Below, piece by piece: positions 22,461 through 34,400 of a stretch of DNA of 64,000 nt; positions within the stretch are counted from its first letter, which is position 1; the number at the start of each line of letters is the position of its first letter. The DNA lies in the NCBI GenBank assembly GCA_030220185.1, contig JASPKZ010007795.1, positions 2,535,001 through 2,599,000 of the forward strand. The letters run 5' to 3'. Both the position numbers and the translations under genes were made by a program. The notes under the pieces are model-generated. The model ran no database searches. It saw only the letters and a list, made by a program, of their open reading frames with translations, and had not been told where the DNA came from. The DNA is from Diploptera punctata (taxonomy: Eukaryota > Arthropoda > Insecta > Blattodea > Blaberidae).

Positions 22461-23144
22461 TACTTTGTGAAATTAGTAAAGTTCATGTAGGTAAGAGCAT
22501 CAAACTATCAGATATAGCATGATACAAGTATGCTGCCATAACATTGTGTGATGTTGAGCATAATTTTTCATCGTGTAAAATAATTCTGACTGACAGGCCT
22601 TATAGTTTACTATCAGAAAATATAGAAAACAACTTCTGTGTATTACAAACAGAATGGACAATTGGATTGTTCAAAACACAATTAGACCAAGATTATGGAC
22701 ACAATGTTAGACCCATTTCACTAAAAAAAACGTTTAATTTATTCTTAACTACATTTAACAAGTTTGAAGTTCAACATTAAATGTAACTTTAATTGCAAAG
22801 AGAGCTCTGAAACAATCCCTAGAATCAATTATGGACTAATAACTTTTAACATCTTGTTTCTCCAAATATGACATATGGAATGGTTTACTTGTATTTTAAA
22901 TCGTCTAATTTAATGTTATTGTTACACTTGCATCTCCAGGAAATTAATATTTTTATGCAAAGTAAAAATAGCAATAATTCAAACTATATCTGTTCTAAAC
23001 TTTGTTAGTGCTAGATTTCATGGAAACCTGTTTGTTTTGATTACAATGTTTTGTTTCTTATATATATTTAGATTTCATAATTAAATATCATTCAATACAT
23101 TCATTAATTGTATTATATATAACCTCTCAGTTTTTATTTATGAA
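22461..23144. other. AT-rich intron, no gene
   Basis: Short ORFs only (for example 22544-22780) with no family features. Confidence 0.5.
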
Positions 23145-23425
23145 GGTAAAGTGATTCCACAACAGTCTTGGGGGGACCTTTGGGGTAGTGGTATGTTGAA
23201 GCTTCCAACTTTCTGGACAATATACACTAGATGTCTGCCGGGTTGTCAGATCTGCCTGATGGCCGCATTTGTGCCCTCAACATGCATCTAGTACTCACTT
23301 CCATCTGAGACCCCAGGTCCACAATGCCACCAGAAGGTCTGGTCCAGCTAAAAATCTTGACAATATCGAGACTCGAACCCACGACTTTCCTGTTTGCACC
23401 ACGTTTCCTTATACAACTGCACTAT
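23145..23425 (-). mobile_element. SINE family B, diverged
   Basis: Order and words of the family are kept (GGGGACCTTTGGGGTAGTGG, TAGATGTCTGCCGGGTTGTC, CGAGACTCGAACCCACG) but with many changes, so older than the copies at 39553 and 42798. Confidence 0.75.
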
Positions 23426-23777
23426 GGCATGATTCATTAAAATTGTTTCAGATCATGAAAATTATATTTTATATTGGGTCAGAATTAATGAAAAAGCTAA
23501 TTAAAATTGAAATACAGTGAATATCTTGATTTCCTGAGCTATAAATAAGTTCTGTATGTCTCATTTATGTGTTGATATGTACACTTATAAGTTATAGTGG
23601 ACCTATGTATATAAATATATGTAAAAAGTATAGAAAATAGTAGCTTCATAATATTTTTGCGTCATAATTTTCATATTTTTCATATTTTGACTTTACGATT
23701 TCATATTTTCGTATAATTTTCTTCATATAATTCCTCGCTCTAGTTATAATTTTAACTTAATTGCATTTTCTTTTCAG

Positions 23778-24025
23778 GTGCAAAATTAAAGAAACATTCA
23801 CGAAGCGAATTTAACTTTGAAGCTACTACTGCAAAAGTGCAAGGATTATCATATTGTGACCAACATGCTGTTACTTGGCAGTGTGCTATAACAGTTGTGG
23901 AAATGCTGAGTTCATTTGCTAGTGGAAATTCCAGTTATCTGCCTGTCCAGGAACATGTTGCTTTCCTTTTTGATTTAATGGAACTTGCTTTTAGCATATA
24001 TGGACTTATAGATGTTTGCATACAG
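23778..24025 (+). CDS. MED12: MED12 internal exon c
   Basis: The exon is 248 bp, beginning with two bases that complete a Gly codon and ending in phase 0 (acceptor TTTTCAG, donor GTAACT). It encodes KLKKHSRSEFNFEATTAKVQ, then LSYCDQHAVT and the conserved YLPVQEHVAFLFDLMELAF and IYGLIDVCIQ. It is open throughout and close to other insect MED12 proteins. Confidence 0.96.
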
Positions 24026-24110
24026 GTAACTTATAACTTTATCTTTATTATACTTTTTATATTTAATGTTAAGAAAACTATTAATCATCATCATCATCAT
24101 CCTGTCAGTT

Positions 24111-24440
24111 GTCTAGGCGTATATTTTTCTTTTCAAATATAATTTGTCCATCATTAAGGTATTTAAAAACGAATAATATTAACATTGAAAGAAGCACTAC
24201 TGGCTTTATAAGTAATGTTTAAATTCCCAATAAAAAGTCTTCTTAACAAAGAAGCCGCCATTTGCAAAAATCGTAGCAACGGCTCATAGCATTTGGGGTT
24301 AGGGAATTAACTATGTGTAAGAGAAAAATACGCATTTAGATTGGAGGCCTAGGTGGCTCAGATGGAAGAGCATTGACATAGAAAGTCAAAGGTCCTGGGT
24401 TCGAACCCCAGTCTAGGCGTATATTTTTCTTTTCAAATAT
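24111..24440 (+). repeat. tRNA-headed repeat T3, permuted unit with direct ends
   Basis: It starts inside the acceptor end of a tRNA-like copy (GTCTAGGCGTATATTT), continues through tail and spacer, and ends with a complete tRNA-like copy (24347-24418) and the same GTCTAGGCGTATATTT tail 300 bp later. The TSD is ATCCTGTCAGTT (24099-24110 and 26182-26193, 12 bp); a PLE sits just inside the right end. Confidence 0.82.
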
Positions 24441-24555
24441 AATTTATCCTCTTCTTCAAAGTTAAAATTGGGAAACACATTATGAGGTTCTTAATTAATA
24501 AATTAATGAGTCATTTTAACATCTTACCTCATATTTCATGTTTTTTCAAACACGG

Positions 24556-26063
24556 CTCCCAAAAATACATAAAGAGGGAAATAAGATGAGACCCATTATT
24601 AATAATATTGGCTCACCTTGTTACATTTTGTTTTGCAAAATGGCTTACTAAGAAATTTAATGAACTACCAAGTTTCGACAACAAAAGTATTGAAAATTCA
24701 ATTGAATTAGTTAATGAACTGAATAATATCACATTGGATTGTAGATGATAGATTGGTTTCTTTTGATGTCATTTTCTTTATTTCCGAGCGCCCAACCCCA
24801 TTGGGAAGATGTTAAATATTTTAGAAAAATGGCTTATTTCCTTGAAACTACAAAGAGAAATAATTAATGAATATTTGAATCTTACAAAACTTTGTATCGA
24901 CAATAATTTTTTTACCTTCAATGAAAAATTTTATAAACAAATCTCAGGTCTGGCTATGGGAAACCCACTTTCACCATTTTGGCAAATTTATTTATGGGTT
25001 ATTTAGAATGTCATATCACCAATGCTTATCCCTGGATGTTCAAATGTTGGTATAGATATGTGGATGATATTTTCTCTGTGATAAATTCTAAATATATTGA
25101 AGATGCATTAAAATTACTCAACCTCCAGGATGAATCTGTGAAATTTACTATGGAATTAGAAAATAATAACCAAATCCCATTTTTGGACCTCTACATAAGA
25201 AGGAATGAACAACAACAAAGAATTGAATTCAATGTATACAGAAAAGATACTCATATTGACAATTACATAAAGTCTTCAGGTTTCAATCATATTGCGCATA
25301 AGCATGCAATTTTCAACAGTTTGATATATAGATTATTGAATGTTCCACTAAATGAAGAGGATTTTAAGAAAGAATACAATCACATTTTGGACATAGCTAA
25401 TTTAAATGGTTTTGGAAAAGAAATAATTATAACTAAATTGAAGAAATTCAGACAACAAAAAAGATTAAAAGAATACACTACCCTGCAATCTGATTCAAAG
25501 AAAGGAAAACAATTTAAGAAAATCACTTATCATCCTGGAATACATAACAAATTTCAAAAAATTTTCAAGAAATTCAATATTACATTGGCACCGATAAATA
25601 AATTTAGCCTTGGTAACTTATTAATAACCAATAAAGAAATGAACACCCCAGATAGTAAAAAATCTGGAATTTATCAAATTGATTGTCGAGAGATTGCAAT
25701 AAAGTATATATAGGAAAAACAAAAAGAAATTTGGACACTCGCACAAAGGAACACTTTAGAAATATTAAAAATGGTGATATTGAAAAATCAGCTATTGCAG
25801 CACATAGTTTGTTGGAAGGTCATAGAATCGAAAAAGAAGCTAAACTTCTAAAACATTTGGAAAAACCTTTGGATTTGACAGTTTGGGAGAAAATATTTAT
25901 ACAGAAGAACAAATTTAAATCTATGAATTTCGACATTCCGGATGAACGTGACCTCATCTCGAAGTTCATCGAATCAACACCAGATGGCAACGATATCTCG
26001 AAGTTCGTCAAATCAACACCAGATGGCAACGTTATAGAGGGGATTCCAACGAATATCCGGTAG
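24556..26063 (+). pseudogene. PLE family D RT and GIY-YIG endonuclease
   Basis: Enters at KIHKEGNKMRPIINNIG, then [54 protein letters not shown], and the GIY-YIG nuclease (GIYQIDC, KVYIGKTKRNLDTRTKEH), with a C-terminal duplication DISKFVKSTPDGN. Frameshifts at about 24630-24800, 24985 and 25695 divide it into ORFs of 65, 244 and 126 codons. The N-terminus is missing. Confidence 0.87.
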
Positions 26064-26072
26064 TCATAATGG

Positions 26073-26117
26073 CGGTTGAAAATGAATGACAAGATCATTT
26101 GAAAACTATAGTTACCG
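26073..26117 (+). ncRNA. Hammerhead-like ribozyme with U3/A8 core, family D
   Basis: Stem I CGG (26073-26075) with CCG (26115-26117); core TTGAAAA; extra T; stem II GAATGA/TCATTT (six pairs, one G-T); GAA; stem III AAC-TATA-GTT; cleavage base A at 26114. Every helix is intact while C3 and G8 are both changed. Confidence 0.8.
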
Positions 26118-26334
26118 TGTTTGAAAAAACATGAAATATGAGGTAAGATGTTAAAATGACTCATTAATTTATTAATAATTTATCCTGTCAGTTATTTATA
26201 GTATAAATGTTATGGCCTGGGAAAGGGATTTTCAAGCCATTTTTTCATGTGGCAACCCAGTGAACACTTTCTGTTTGTATGGTATTTCAATATTGCTTTA
26301 TGAAACCTGCTCTTTCCAGTTGTGCTGATACTTA

Positions 26335-26740
26335 CAAGGGAACTGTCAAACATTGCATGCCAAAACCTATCTTGAAATCTCTCCGAGAGAAGCGTTGTGA
26401 TGTACCAAGATTGTGTCCAAAAAATTACCTGCCATTTTTAACTACAAGGCACTAAAATCCAGGGCCAAATCTCATATTTAAACTATAGGGAAGTATACAA
26501 CTTGTCACTTGATGGATTGGATAGCCCTCATACCTGCCATCCATGCTCCATCTGCCTTAACTCACTCTGCTCCAAGTCAAACAGGGAGTTCATCTGCAAT
26601 GCACATCATATTGCCATTGCTGGATTCTGGCTTCAATTTCTGTGCCTTGCAGTTAAAAATGGCAGACAGTTTTTAGGATATGCTTATCTGGGAGAAATTT
26701 CAAGTTAGGTTTCGGCATACAATAGTTGACAGTTCCCTTG
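26335..26740. mobile_element. 406-bp MITE with TTA target duplication
   Basis: Terminal inverted repeats of about 48 bp (CAAGGGAACTGTCAA at the left and its complement at the right), flanked by TTA (26332-26334, 26741-26743). A 3-bp TTA duplication fits PIF/Harbinger-type elements, but no transposase is present. Internal short ORFs are not meaningful. Confidence 0.8.
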
Positions 26741-26824
26741 TTAAAGATGCAGTTGAGGACAGGTCATATTTTAGTTCTACATTTTTCCTTATGATCAAAA
26801 ATTATTAATAAAGTAAAATGATCT

Positions 26825-27078
26825 CACTGCAGGCCTCGGGGGGGCCCTTGGGGTAGTGGGAGGTTAAGGCTCCCACTTTTTCTAGACAATCGGCACTTGA
26901 TGTCAGCCCTGCATGATGGCGCCTTTACCCCCAGTACAGGTGCCTGGTACCCATTTTCATTTGAGGCTGAGTTGACCCAAGGACCATAGTACCGCCAGAG
27001 AGTTTGGATCAGTTTAAAAACCTTGATCCCAACGGGACTCGAACCCTTGACCTTCTGGCTTGTCGTGCAGTTAATGGA
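26825..27078 (-). mobile_element. SINE family B, diverged
   Basis: GGGGCCCTTGGGGTAGTGGG to the B-box region GGGACTCGAACCC and the head's GCTTGTCGTGC; ends just before the Tc1 element. Confidence 0.78.
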
Positions 27079-27087
27079 CTAAAAATA

Positions 27088-28613
27088 CACTTGTGTCCAA
27101 AAGTTAAGGATAATTAGTTCATTTGCCGACTTATTATAAAGCATTTGTCAGAATAATACAAAATTTGGTAAGGGTATGTCACAGATAATTAGAAACATGG
27201 CACGAAAGAAACAATGGCATGAATACGTCATTCACTTGTCATTTTCACAACAAACAAAAACTGCATTTCAGAATTCGAACATAAAAGTTGAACAACAATG
27301 GTTCAAATGATTAGTATGGGGTGTGATTACCCCTGACAGCTACACAAGACTCACATCGACGTGGCATGCTAGTTGATGAGGTTGTTCAGGAGTTCGATGC
27401 TCAGCAAATTCCACTCCTCATGAAGAGCAATATGAAGGTCTTGAAGTGTCCTCGGAGGAGGCTGACGAGATGCAATTTGTCTCCCTAAGGCATCCCATGC
27501 ATGCTCTATAGGATTCATATCCGGAGACCTCGCTGGCCACTCCATACGCTGGATATCTTCCTCCTGAAGAAACTCATCCACCAGTTGTGACCTGTGAGGT
27601 CGGGCATTGTCATCCATGAATATGAATTCTGGACCCACAGCTCCCTGAAAAGTCTTACATGAGGTTCCAGGATCTCTTCTCTATACCGCTGAGCATTAAC
27701 AGTGCCACCTGTGAAGATGTGAAGCTCTGTGCGTGCATTCATCATTATACCTCCCTATACCAGGAGACCACCGCCACCAAATGGATGTCTTTCCATGATG
27801 TTCATGGGGTTGTAACGAGTTCCTTGCTCCCTCCAGATAGTCACGCGATGCGAATCACAGTTCAAGCTGAATCTGGACTCGTCTGTAAATAGCACACTGC
27901 TCCACTGATTTAGAGTCCAGTCGCGATGTTCCTGACTCCACCGTAAACGTGCTCTCTTGTTATCAAGGGTGAGTGGGACGCACACTACAGGCCGTCTAGC
28001 ATACAGACCAGCAGCTCTGAGTCTTCTATAGACAGTTTGTCTGGATACTCTGATACCTGAGGCGGCCGCAAGTTCTGAACTCAGTTGTCTGGCAGACATT
28101 GTTCGGTTTCTTCTTGCAGTTAACGCAAGATATCGATCCTGCTGAGGATTTGTAACTCTTGGACGACCTCCCACTGGTCTTCGCCTAACGTCTCCGGTCT
28201 CTTGGAACCGTCGCCATAACCTAGATATAACATTTTGTGGCACATTAAGTGCTATGGAGACCTCAGTTTGTGTCTGTCCTGTTTCTAGCCGCCCAATAAT
28301 TCTACCCCGAAGCAGAGGGTCCAGATGTTGTCTTTGTGCCATTTTACTGCAATCTGTTCTTACACTACATCTGATTATATCATAACTCTCTTTAAAAATG
28401 AAGATTTATGGAACAGGGCTTAACTGCAACAATGCAATTTTCATTTATAATTGCTATTAATTTTTTCATTGTTGAAGAGAGATTATAATTTAGTATGTAA
28501 ACTAAACTAAATGTACTGAGAAACGTTTTGATAAATAATTTTTACTCCTTGCTCCTCTTTAAGCATTTTGATTTTCCGTTTTACAAATTATCCTAAACTT
28601 TTGGACACCAGTG
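27088..28613 (-). mobile_element. Tc1 family DNA transposon
   Basis: A 1526-bp element with inverted ends of about 30 bp (CACTTGTGTCCAAAAG... and CACTGGTGTCCAAAAG...) and TA at both borders (27086-27087, 28614-28615). It carries one transposase on the minus strand. Confidence 0.93.
27369..28342 (-). pseudogene. Tc1 transposase (DD34E), broken
   Basis: Starts MAQRQHLDPLLRGRIIG with two helix-turn-helix motifs (VSIALNVPQNVISRLWRRF; GGRPRVTN; SARQLSSELAAASG), then the catalytic residues: FTDESRFSL, FMDDNARPH and NPIEHAWD with 34 residues between the second Asp and Glu. An in-frame TAG replaces the Trp of the LLVWGG motif at 27755-27757, and a frameshift lies at about 27640-27650. It cannot make active enzyme. 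Confidence 0.93.
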
Positions 28614-28639
28614 TATATTAAATGATTATTTGTATTTGC

Positions 28640-28921
28640 TATTGCCATAACAATTTCCCCAAGTTAATAGATTTGTGTGCACACAATTTATTTTTTTTGT
28701 TGTCTTCTTTTTGCAGCATTGATATAGTTACCTTTTTACACGCTTTATATTATTTTAAATAAATATAGCATTATAATTTATAATTTACAGATAAAAATAA
28801 GTGAAAAAAACAGACATTTGCAAAGAAGTTGCTTAACAAGAATAATTTGTTACAACATAATGAAATTATGAGACATTTTTGTAAATATTGTCCTTTGTTT
28901 TTAAACTCTACTTTAGGAAAG

Positions 28922-28963
<42 letters not shown>
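28640..28963. other. AT-rich sequence with a (TA)n tract
   Basis: No gene; (TA)n at 28925-28962. Confidence 0.6.
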
Positions 28964-28964
<1 letters not shown>

Positions 28965-29286
28965 CCATCCATAGTAATTCTGCCCCAAGGGCAGGTCCTT
29001 CACTGCAATCATAGCATTTTCATGCTATGCTTTGCAGCTTTACTAGGGAATTATAGGTGTGGTAGCTTCCTGTTGCTATCTACACCTGTGAAGGATGATA
29101 ATGATAAAGATGATGATGGCCAGATGATTTTCAGGGACCATTGGGCCCTAAGCTTCTTGACATTTGTCTTAAAGGTAAGGAAAAACCCCGAAAAAACCTC
29201 ACCCAGGAGCTGTCCCAACTGGGAATCGAACCCGGGACCGCTGTGTGACAAGGCAGCACGCTACCTCGAGACCACAGCGGTGGACT
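28964..29286 (-). mobile_element. tRNA-derived SINE, family A
   Basis: Full-length copy between two (TA)n tracts; head at the right with B-box GGTTCGATTCCC, body as at 11446-11790. Confidence 0.85.
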
Positions 29287-29640
29287 ATATATATATATAT
29301 ATATATATGTATGATTAAGAATAATGATAATGATGCGGGAACATGGCAAAACGTCAGAAACAGTGGCCAGAGGACAACCTTGAATCCATGATGAAGAAAA
29401 CCCAAGAAACATTTCTTAATAATACTTATATCCACAAAAATCTACAATATAACATAAATATATATGTATATGTACAACTTTTTTATTGGAGTTTAGGAAA
29501 GTGAATACTTGATATTAGATAGCAAACAAAAGATAACATCCTTCATTAGCCAATTATATAGGCAGGAAGCCCTACATTTTCTATTACCTTTTACGTGCAG
29601 ATCTGCTATATTAGTGAATATAGTTATAACCTAAGAGATT
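29287..29640. other. AT-rich intron, no gene
   Basis: Begins with (TA)n; the stretch at 29330-29410 (ACGTCAGAAACAGTGG) is not recognised. Confidence 0.45.
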
Positions 29641-29644
29641 GAAC

Positions 29645-30245
29645 TGGAAATAAAACACCTCACCTCATATTTTCTCATCTGAACTTGATTCAGAGATCGT
29701 CCCCATTCTCAAACTAGATTCCGACTGTTGTGTTAGCCATCCAAAATCTTGCAAATTCTATCCCTCTAATGGTAGGCAGATGAACCTCATGATCAAATCT
29801 TTCTCCCCGAAATTTCAAAATTCATTAAATTGTCCCTATTCTTCTCGATGTAGATTTTTCCCTATACTGTGAGAGAGAGAGAGAGAGAGAGCTTTTTTTT
29901 TTTTTTTTCCAAGTTGTTTCAGCAGTTTTGATTTATCTTCAATTCTATTATTTTCAGTCCACATATGAGGGGCTATTGCAGATGTTTCAGTTTCCCATAC
30001 TTTTTTATTTCTAAAGTGTTTCTTCATTCTAATGTACAGATTTCTTTTAGTTTTTTCTATGTAGACTTTTTTGCATTCTTCACAGTTGGTCTGGTAAATT
30101 CCTGAATCTATTATGCTGGTTTTGTATGTCTGTTTGAATATTGAAAGAATACAGAACTTTACTCTACAAAATCTCAAATTTCGTATGGAATGACCCATAA
30201 GGTGAGGTGTGCGTATTTCTGGTTCAATTCCTTGATAATACCTCA
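29645..30245 (-). mobile_element. PLE family F, degenerate GIY-YIG part
   Basis: Minus strand: GIYQTNCEECKKVYIEKTKRN (the Gly of YIG is Glu), AIAPHMWTENNRIE, a (GA)n tract replacing about 10 codons near 29875, then ENLHREE. A ribozyme remnant at 29680-29715 has the core TTGAGAA followed by stem GGGGA/TCTCT, with GAATC in place of GAAAC. The end is ACCTCACCTCATA. Confidence 0.7.
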
Positions 30246-31436
30246 TAGTTTGTAATCGCTGACGATGGGGCTAAGAAGCCATGAAACATGCTCGACAAAA
30301 ACAATTATAAGAGGTTGTGCGGGCGCGGTGAGGGAATATAGTGTAACCTCTCTAATAAACCACGCTTCTGCGCAACCATTTGTGCGGGCGCAGTGAGAAC
30401 CTCCTCACTACTCGCCACCATTTGTGCGGGATCGTGTTTTGTTGCTGTTGCCTCTATTAGTGCAGATCTGATTACCTCCAAGGTTATTAATCACAAAATT
30501 ACTTGCCTCGGGCCCATGGAAGGCAAGGATTGATTCATCTTTCTTTCCTAGATATATTAACATAAATAAATAATGGTTCTCAAATCCACCAGTGACTGAA
30601 AATGAAGGTTTTCACAATAATTATCAATCAGGAAAGCTAGACAGCAAAAGTAAGGGAGCTGGAAATGATTTCCTAAGTGAGTGAGTTTCCGTATAGGATA
30701 TCTAAACAGCTATGTGCACATAAATCAGATAGCAGATGAATTATATAAAAGATGATATTTAATGCAAACAAGTTGTCTGAAGTAAAAACAAAATCAAGAA
30801 AAAACATTTGGATCATTCAAGAAAAACAATATAAAGTGAATAAATAAATAATAGTATTTCTACAAGACAAAAAACCACATCGTACCACATACCACACTCA
30901 TGCTAGAGTCCAAGCCAGGGGCGGCTTCTTCCCTGGTCTACAGGACCAACTAAAACTACGCCGCTTCTCGGCTTCAGACGACCTTGTCCATATTAGAGTT
31001 CCAATCCCATCTCGGACTGGATCGATGATTCAAACATTGAATGCTGAATGAATGATCTGCTTGAATGATAACGTTCTGCCTGTGCACCACGTATATGAAG
31101 GTTCCGAGGTAGAGGGGAGATGCGCCGTAGACACAGCGCGGCAGGAGGGGTAAAGAGGGAGAGTGGGGGTAGATGCAAGGAGAAAGGAATATTGGCATAG
31201 TTCATGAATATCCCAGTCTAGGGAGGAGAACGACGCTGCAGTAATGAGCCGAAAAACGCACTTTCGGTTCAAGGTAAGAATGAACAGACAAAATGTTTTA
31301 ATTAATTTAAAAACCTCATAGTGTTACTTCCTTTCAATCATTGATTAATGGTTATAATTATAAAATAAAACATTAACATAATTAACTATTGGAGCTATTT
31401 ATTACTACTTATAGAAAACATAATAAACAGTCTTAT
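30246..31436. other. Unassigned sequence, partly GC-rich
   Basis: A PLE ribozyme-like stretch (CTGACGATGGGGCTAAG, TGAAACATG) lies at 30250-30290. After it, the word TTTGTGCGGG recurs near 30378 and 30419, with GTGCGGGCGC also at 30316. The GC-rich part at 31080-31200 has overlapping minus ORFs without any family feature. A PLE boundary word (CCTCATAGTGTTACTTCC) is at 31307-31325. Confidence 0.5.
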
Positions 31437-31785
31437 TTCCGATTGAGGGTCTTTCCACTTTTCAGCGGTTGCCCTTTTACCAGCCGGCTGCTGGCCCTTC
31501 ACATCCACATGTGTCAATCACAGAGGTAGATGATCAACAGCCAGTGTAGGGGTGACATGTGGTTAGCATGTCGAGTCCCCCAGCCGTTATAGCTGGTTCC
31601 TCAACCTGGAGCCGCTACTTATTGTAGCTACCCAATTGCCTCACGATGCTGGGTGGGCACCGGTCCCATACTGGTGGAAATACCATGAGAAAATTTCTTC
31701 CCCCATGGAGACTCGAACCAGCGCAAGTCCCGTAGCTCTGCGCCAAGGCTTCCTACCTTAACCGCTCGGCTACAGCGCGGGACAA
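31437..31785 (-). mobile_element. tRNA-derived SINE, family C
   Basis: Almost identical to 618-965. TSD AACAGTCTTATTT on both sides. Few differences between the copies point to recent activity. Confidence 0.88.
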
Positions 31786-31794
31786 CAGTCTTAT

Positions 31795-32060
31795 TTTAGA
31801 AAGAAAAATTAATGCTCAAACTGGGACTCAAACCCAGATCTCTAATTCCAAGCATCATTATAATACCAGTTACACCATTTGAGCAATGATACGAACAACA
31901 ATTCTTTCCACTTATACAATTCTTTTTCATCTGAAGACCCGATAGCCGTCACTACCAACAACGACATCAACAATTTCTATAGTATTTTTATTGAGAATTT
32001 ATACATTACTTTTAAGCGTTAAGGCTTTATATTTCATTAAAAAAATAAACAGTTAAATTA
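31795..32060 (-). repeat. tRNA-headed repeat T5
   Basis: tRNA-like 31814-31884 on the minus strand (B-box GGTTTGAGTCCC), with AAGAAAAATTAATG outside and a spacer with CATCTGAAGACC at the right. Confidence 0.7.
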
Positions 32061-32064
32061 TTAT

Positions 32065-32455
32065 AATCAAATGGTAAAGAGAAAAATTTATGCCTGAACC
32101 GGGAATCGAACCCCGAACCTTCAGCTTTCCGTGCTGATGCTCTTAACCATTGAGCTAATTCAGGCTTCCTTCCCATCCAAGCATAAATCCTTCCTTTACC
32201 TTACTGTCTTGGTCCCACATTCAAATGCAATGAATGGCTTCTACCTGAAGAAGACATGAAGGGACTCCACATAGCTAAATCATTATTTATTAAATTAATA
32301 TTAAGAAGCTAAAGCTGTTACTATGATTGAAATAAGTATATTAAAGTACACAACTAAATTATTGTAAACAAATGGTAAAGAGAAAAATTTATGCCTAAGC
32401 CAAGAATCGAGCCCCGAACCTTCAGCTTTCCACGTTGATGCTCTTAACCAATTAT
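32065..32455 (-). repeat. tRNA-headed repeat T6, tandem dimer
   Basis: tRNA-like 32092-32165 (minus) folds well: acceptor GCCTGAA/TTCAGGC seven pairs, TAGCTCAATGGTTAAGAGCA, B-box GGTTCGATTCC. A second, partial copy starts at 32393, 301 bp away, in the same orientation behind the same AATGGTAAAGAGAAAAATTT flank. Confidence 0.8.
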
Positions 32456-33256
32456 TATCTTGGCGAAGATGCTAATCGAAACATGTTCAAGAACAAATCA
32501 ACGTTAATATTGAGGTAAGGTAAACAGACTCAAAATAATTTAATTAAAATAACTTCAAAATATTACTTCCTAAAATAAAACATTAACAAACAGTTATTAG
32601 AAATAATATTTAATTTTAGGAAGTGATATTTTGAGGTTATTTTAATTATATTATTTTTAGTCTGATCATCTTACCTCAATATTAATGTTGATTTTTTCTT
32701 GGACATGTTTCAAAACAATTCTGTTTTATTGTCAGCTTATCCAGACTGGTTTGATTTATGTTGCATTATGTTATACACCCTGGATGTCGATGTCAAATCC
32801 ATCCTGTGGTTGGCCAAAGAACCTCCAAACAAGGTCACGCTCCGTAGGTATTTCGAAATTCATAACTCTGGTTATGTTCTTCTGAATGTAGATTTTTTTC
32901 CCTAATTGTCAGCTATTAGTATTTTCTAACTGTTTTAATAATTTAGTGTCTGAATTTATATTATGTTTTTCAGAACCAAACATGAACAGCAACTGCAGAT
33001 TTTTCGATTACCCCATTTTTAATATTTCTGTTCTAATTTTTAGGTTTCTTTTTGTTTTTCCTATATATATCTTTTCACAACCTATGCATTCAATTTGATA
33101 TATTCCTTATTTTTTATTTTTATTTGTTTTTTTTTTCATTTTTGTTGTTTTATTAGTTTATTTAAACTGTAGTTTTTTTCGGTGCTAATTTAATATTAAA
33201 CTTCCAAATATCTTTTGGAATTTATTGTGTACCCAAGGGTGATATGTGAATTTCCT

Positions 33257-33276
33257 ATATATATATATATATATAT

Positions 33277-33349
<73 letters not shown>

Positions 33350-33355
33350 TATATA
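33257..33355. repeat. (TA)n microsatellite
   Basis: Interrupted TA run at a PLE TATAG site; (TA)n also at 33667-33710 on the other side of the SINE. Confidence 0.9.
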
Positions 33356-33665
33356 AAGTAAGTAAAGTAAAAGTGATCCCACAACAGACCCGGAGGCCCT
33401 TGGGGTAGTAGGAGGTTAAGGCTCCCACTTTTTTCTAGACAATCGGCACTTTATGTCAGCCGGGTTGTCAGCCCTGCGTGACGGCCGCCTTTACCCCCAG
33501 AACAAGTGTCTGGTACTCATTTCCGTTAGAGGCTGAGTCGACCTCAGGGCCATAGTGCCGCCAGAGGGTTTGGGTCAGTTTAAAAATCCTGACCCCAACG
33601 GGACTTGAACCCTGGACCCTCCGGCTTGTAGCTCAGTGCCTTAACCACTAAGCTACGGCGTGCCC

Positions 33666-33668
<3 letters not shown>
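33356..33668 (-). mobile_element. tRNA-derived SINE, family B
   Basis: Full-length copy inside (TA)n tracts; head at right (GGGGGCACGCCGTAGCTTAG), body to GATCCC at left. Confidence 0.88.
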
Positions 33669-33703
<35 letters not shown>

Positions 33704-33974
33704 TATATAAACAGAAGTACTCTTGACATAGAAGAATCACCTATGAAAAATTATAGGAAAATTCACTTATCACCCTTGGGTACACAATAAATTCCAAAAG
33801 ATATTTGAGAAGTTTATTATTAAATTAGCACCGAAAAAAACACAGTTTAAATAAACTAATAAAAACCAACAAAAATGAAAAATTATATTATTTTTAGTCT
33901 GATCAGACTAAAAATAATATAATTAAAATAACCTCAAAATATCTCTTCCTAAAATTAAATATTAAAAATGAAAA

Positions 33975-34025
33975 AACCGATAAAAATAAAAAATCAGAAA
34001 TATATCAAATTGAATGCATGGGTTG

Positions 34026-34067
<42 letters not shown>

Positions 34068-34400
34068 AAAAACAAAAAGAAACCTAAAAATTAGAACCAA
34101 AGAACACATAAGAAATATTAAAAATGGGGAAATAGAAAAATCTGCAGTTGCTGCTCATGTTTGGTCTGAAAAACATAATATAAATTCAGACACTAAATTA
34201 TTAAAACAGTTAGAAAAACAAAAGAGCTGACTATTTGGGAAAATATCTATATTCAGAAGAACGAAAACAGAGTTAAGAATTTTGAAATACCGATGGAGCG
34301 TGACCTTGTTTGGAGGTTCTTTGGCCAACCACAGGATGGAACTGACATCGACATCCAGGGTTTGCAACATAAATTAAACCAGTCTGGACAAGCTAACGAT
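33975..34400 (+). pseudogene. PLE family H GIY-YIG endonuclease, with (TA)n inside the YIG motif
   Basis: Encodes YQIECMGCEY, then a (TA)n stretch of 34028-34064 read as alternating Ile-Tyr, then IGKTKRNLKIRTKEHIRNIK, AVAAHVWSEKHNIN and, after a frameshift at 34228, TIWENIYIQK. The terminal ribozyme at 34390-34425 has the core CTAACGA (G5 lost). Confidence 0.8.

Larger units (their letters stand above)
24451..26176 (+). mobile_element. PLE family D, single copy with inverted ends
   Basis: The first ~85 bp after the boundary word (24470-24555) are the inverted complement of the last ~60 bp (26115-26176). Between them is one RT/GIY-YIG body. The TSD is AATTTATCCT (24441-24450 and 26177-26186). 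Confidence 0.87.
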
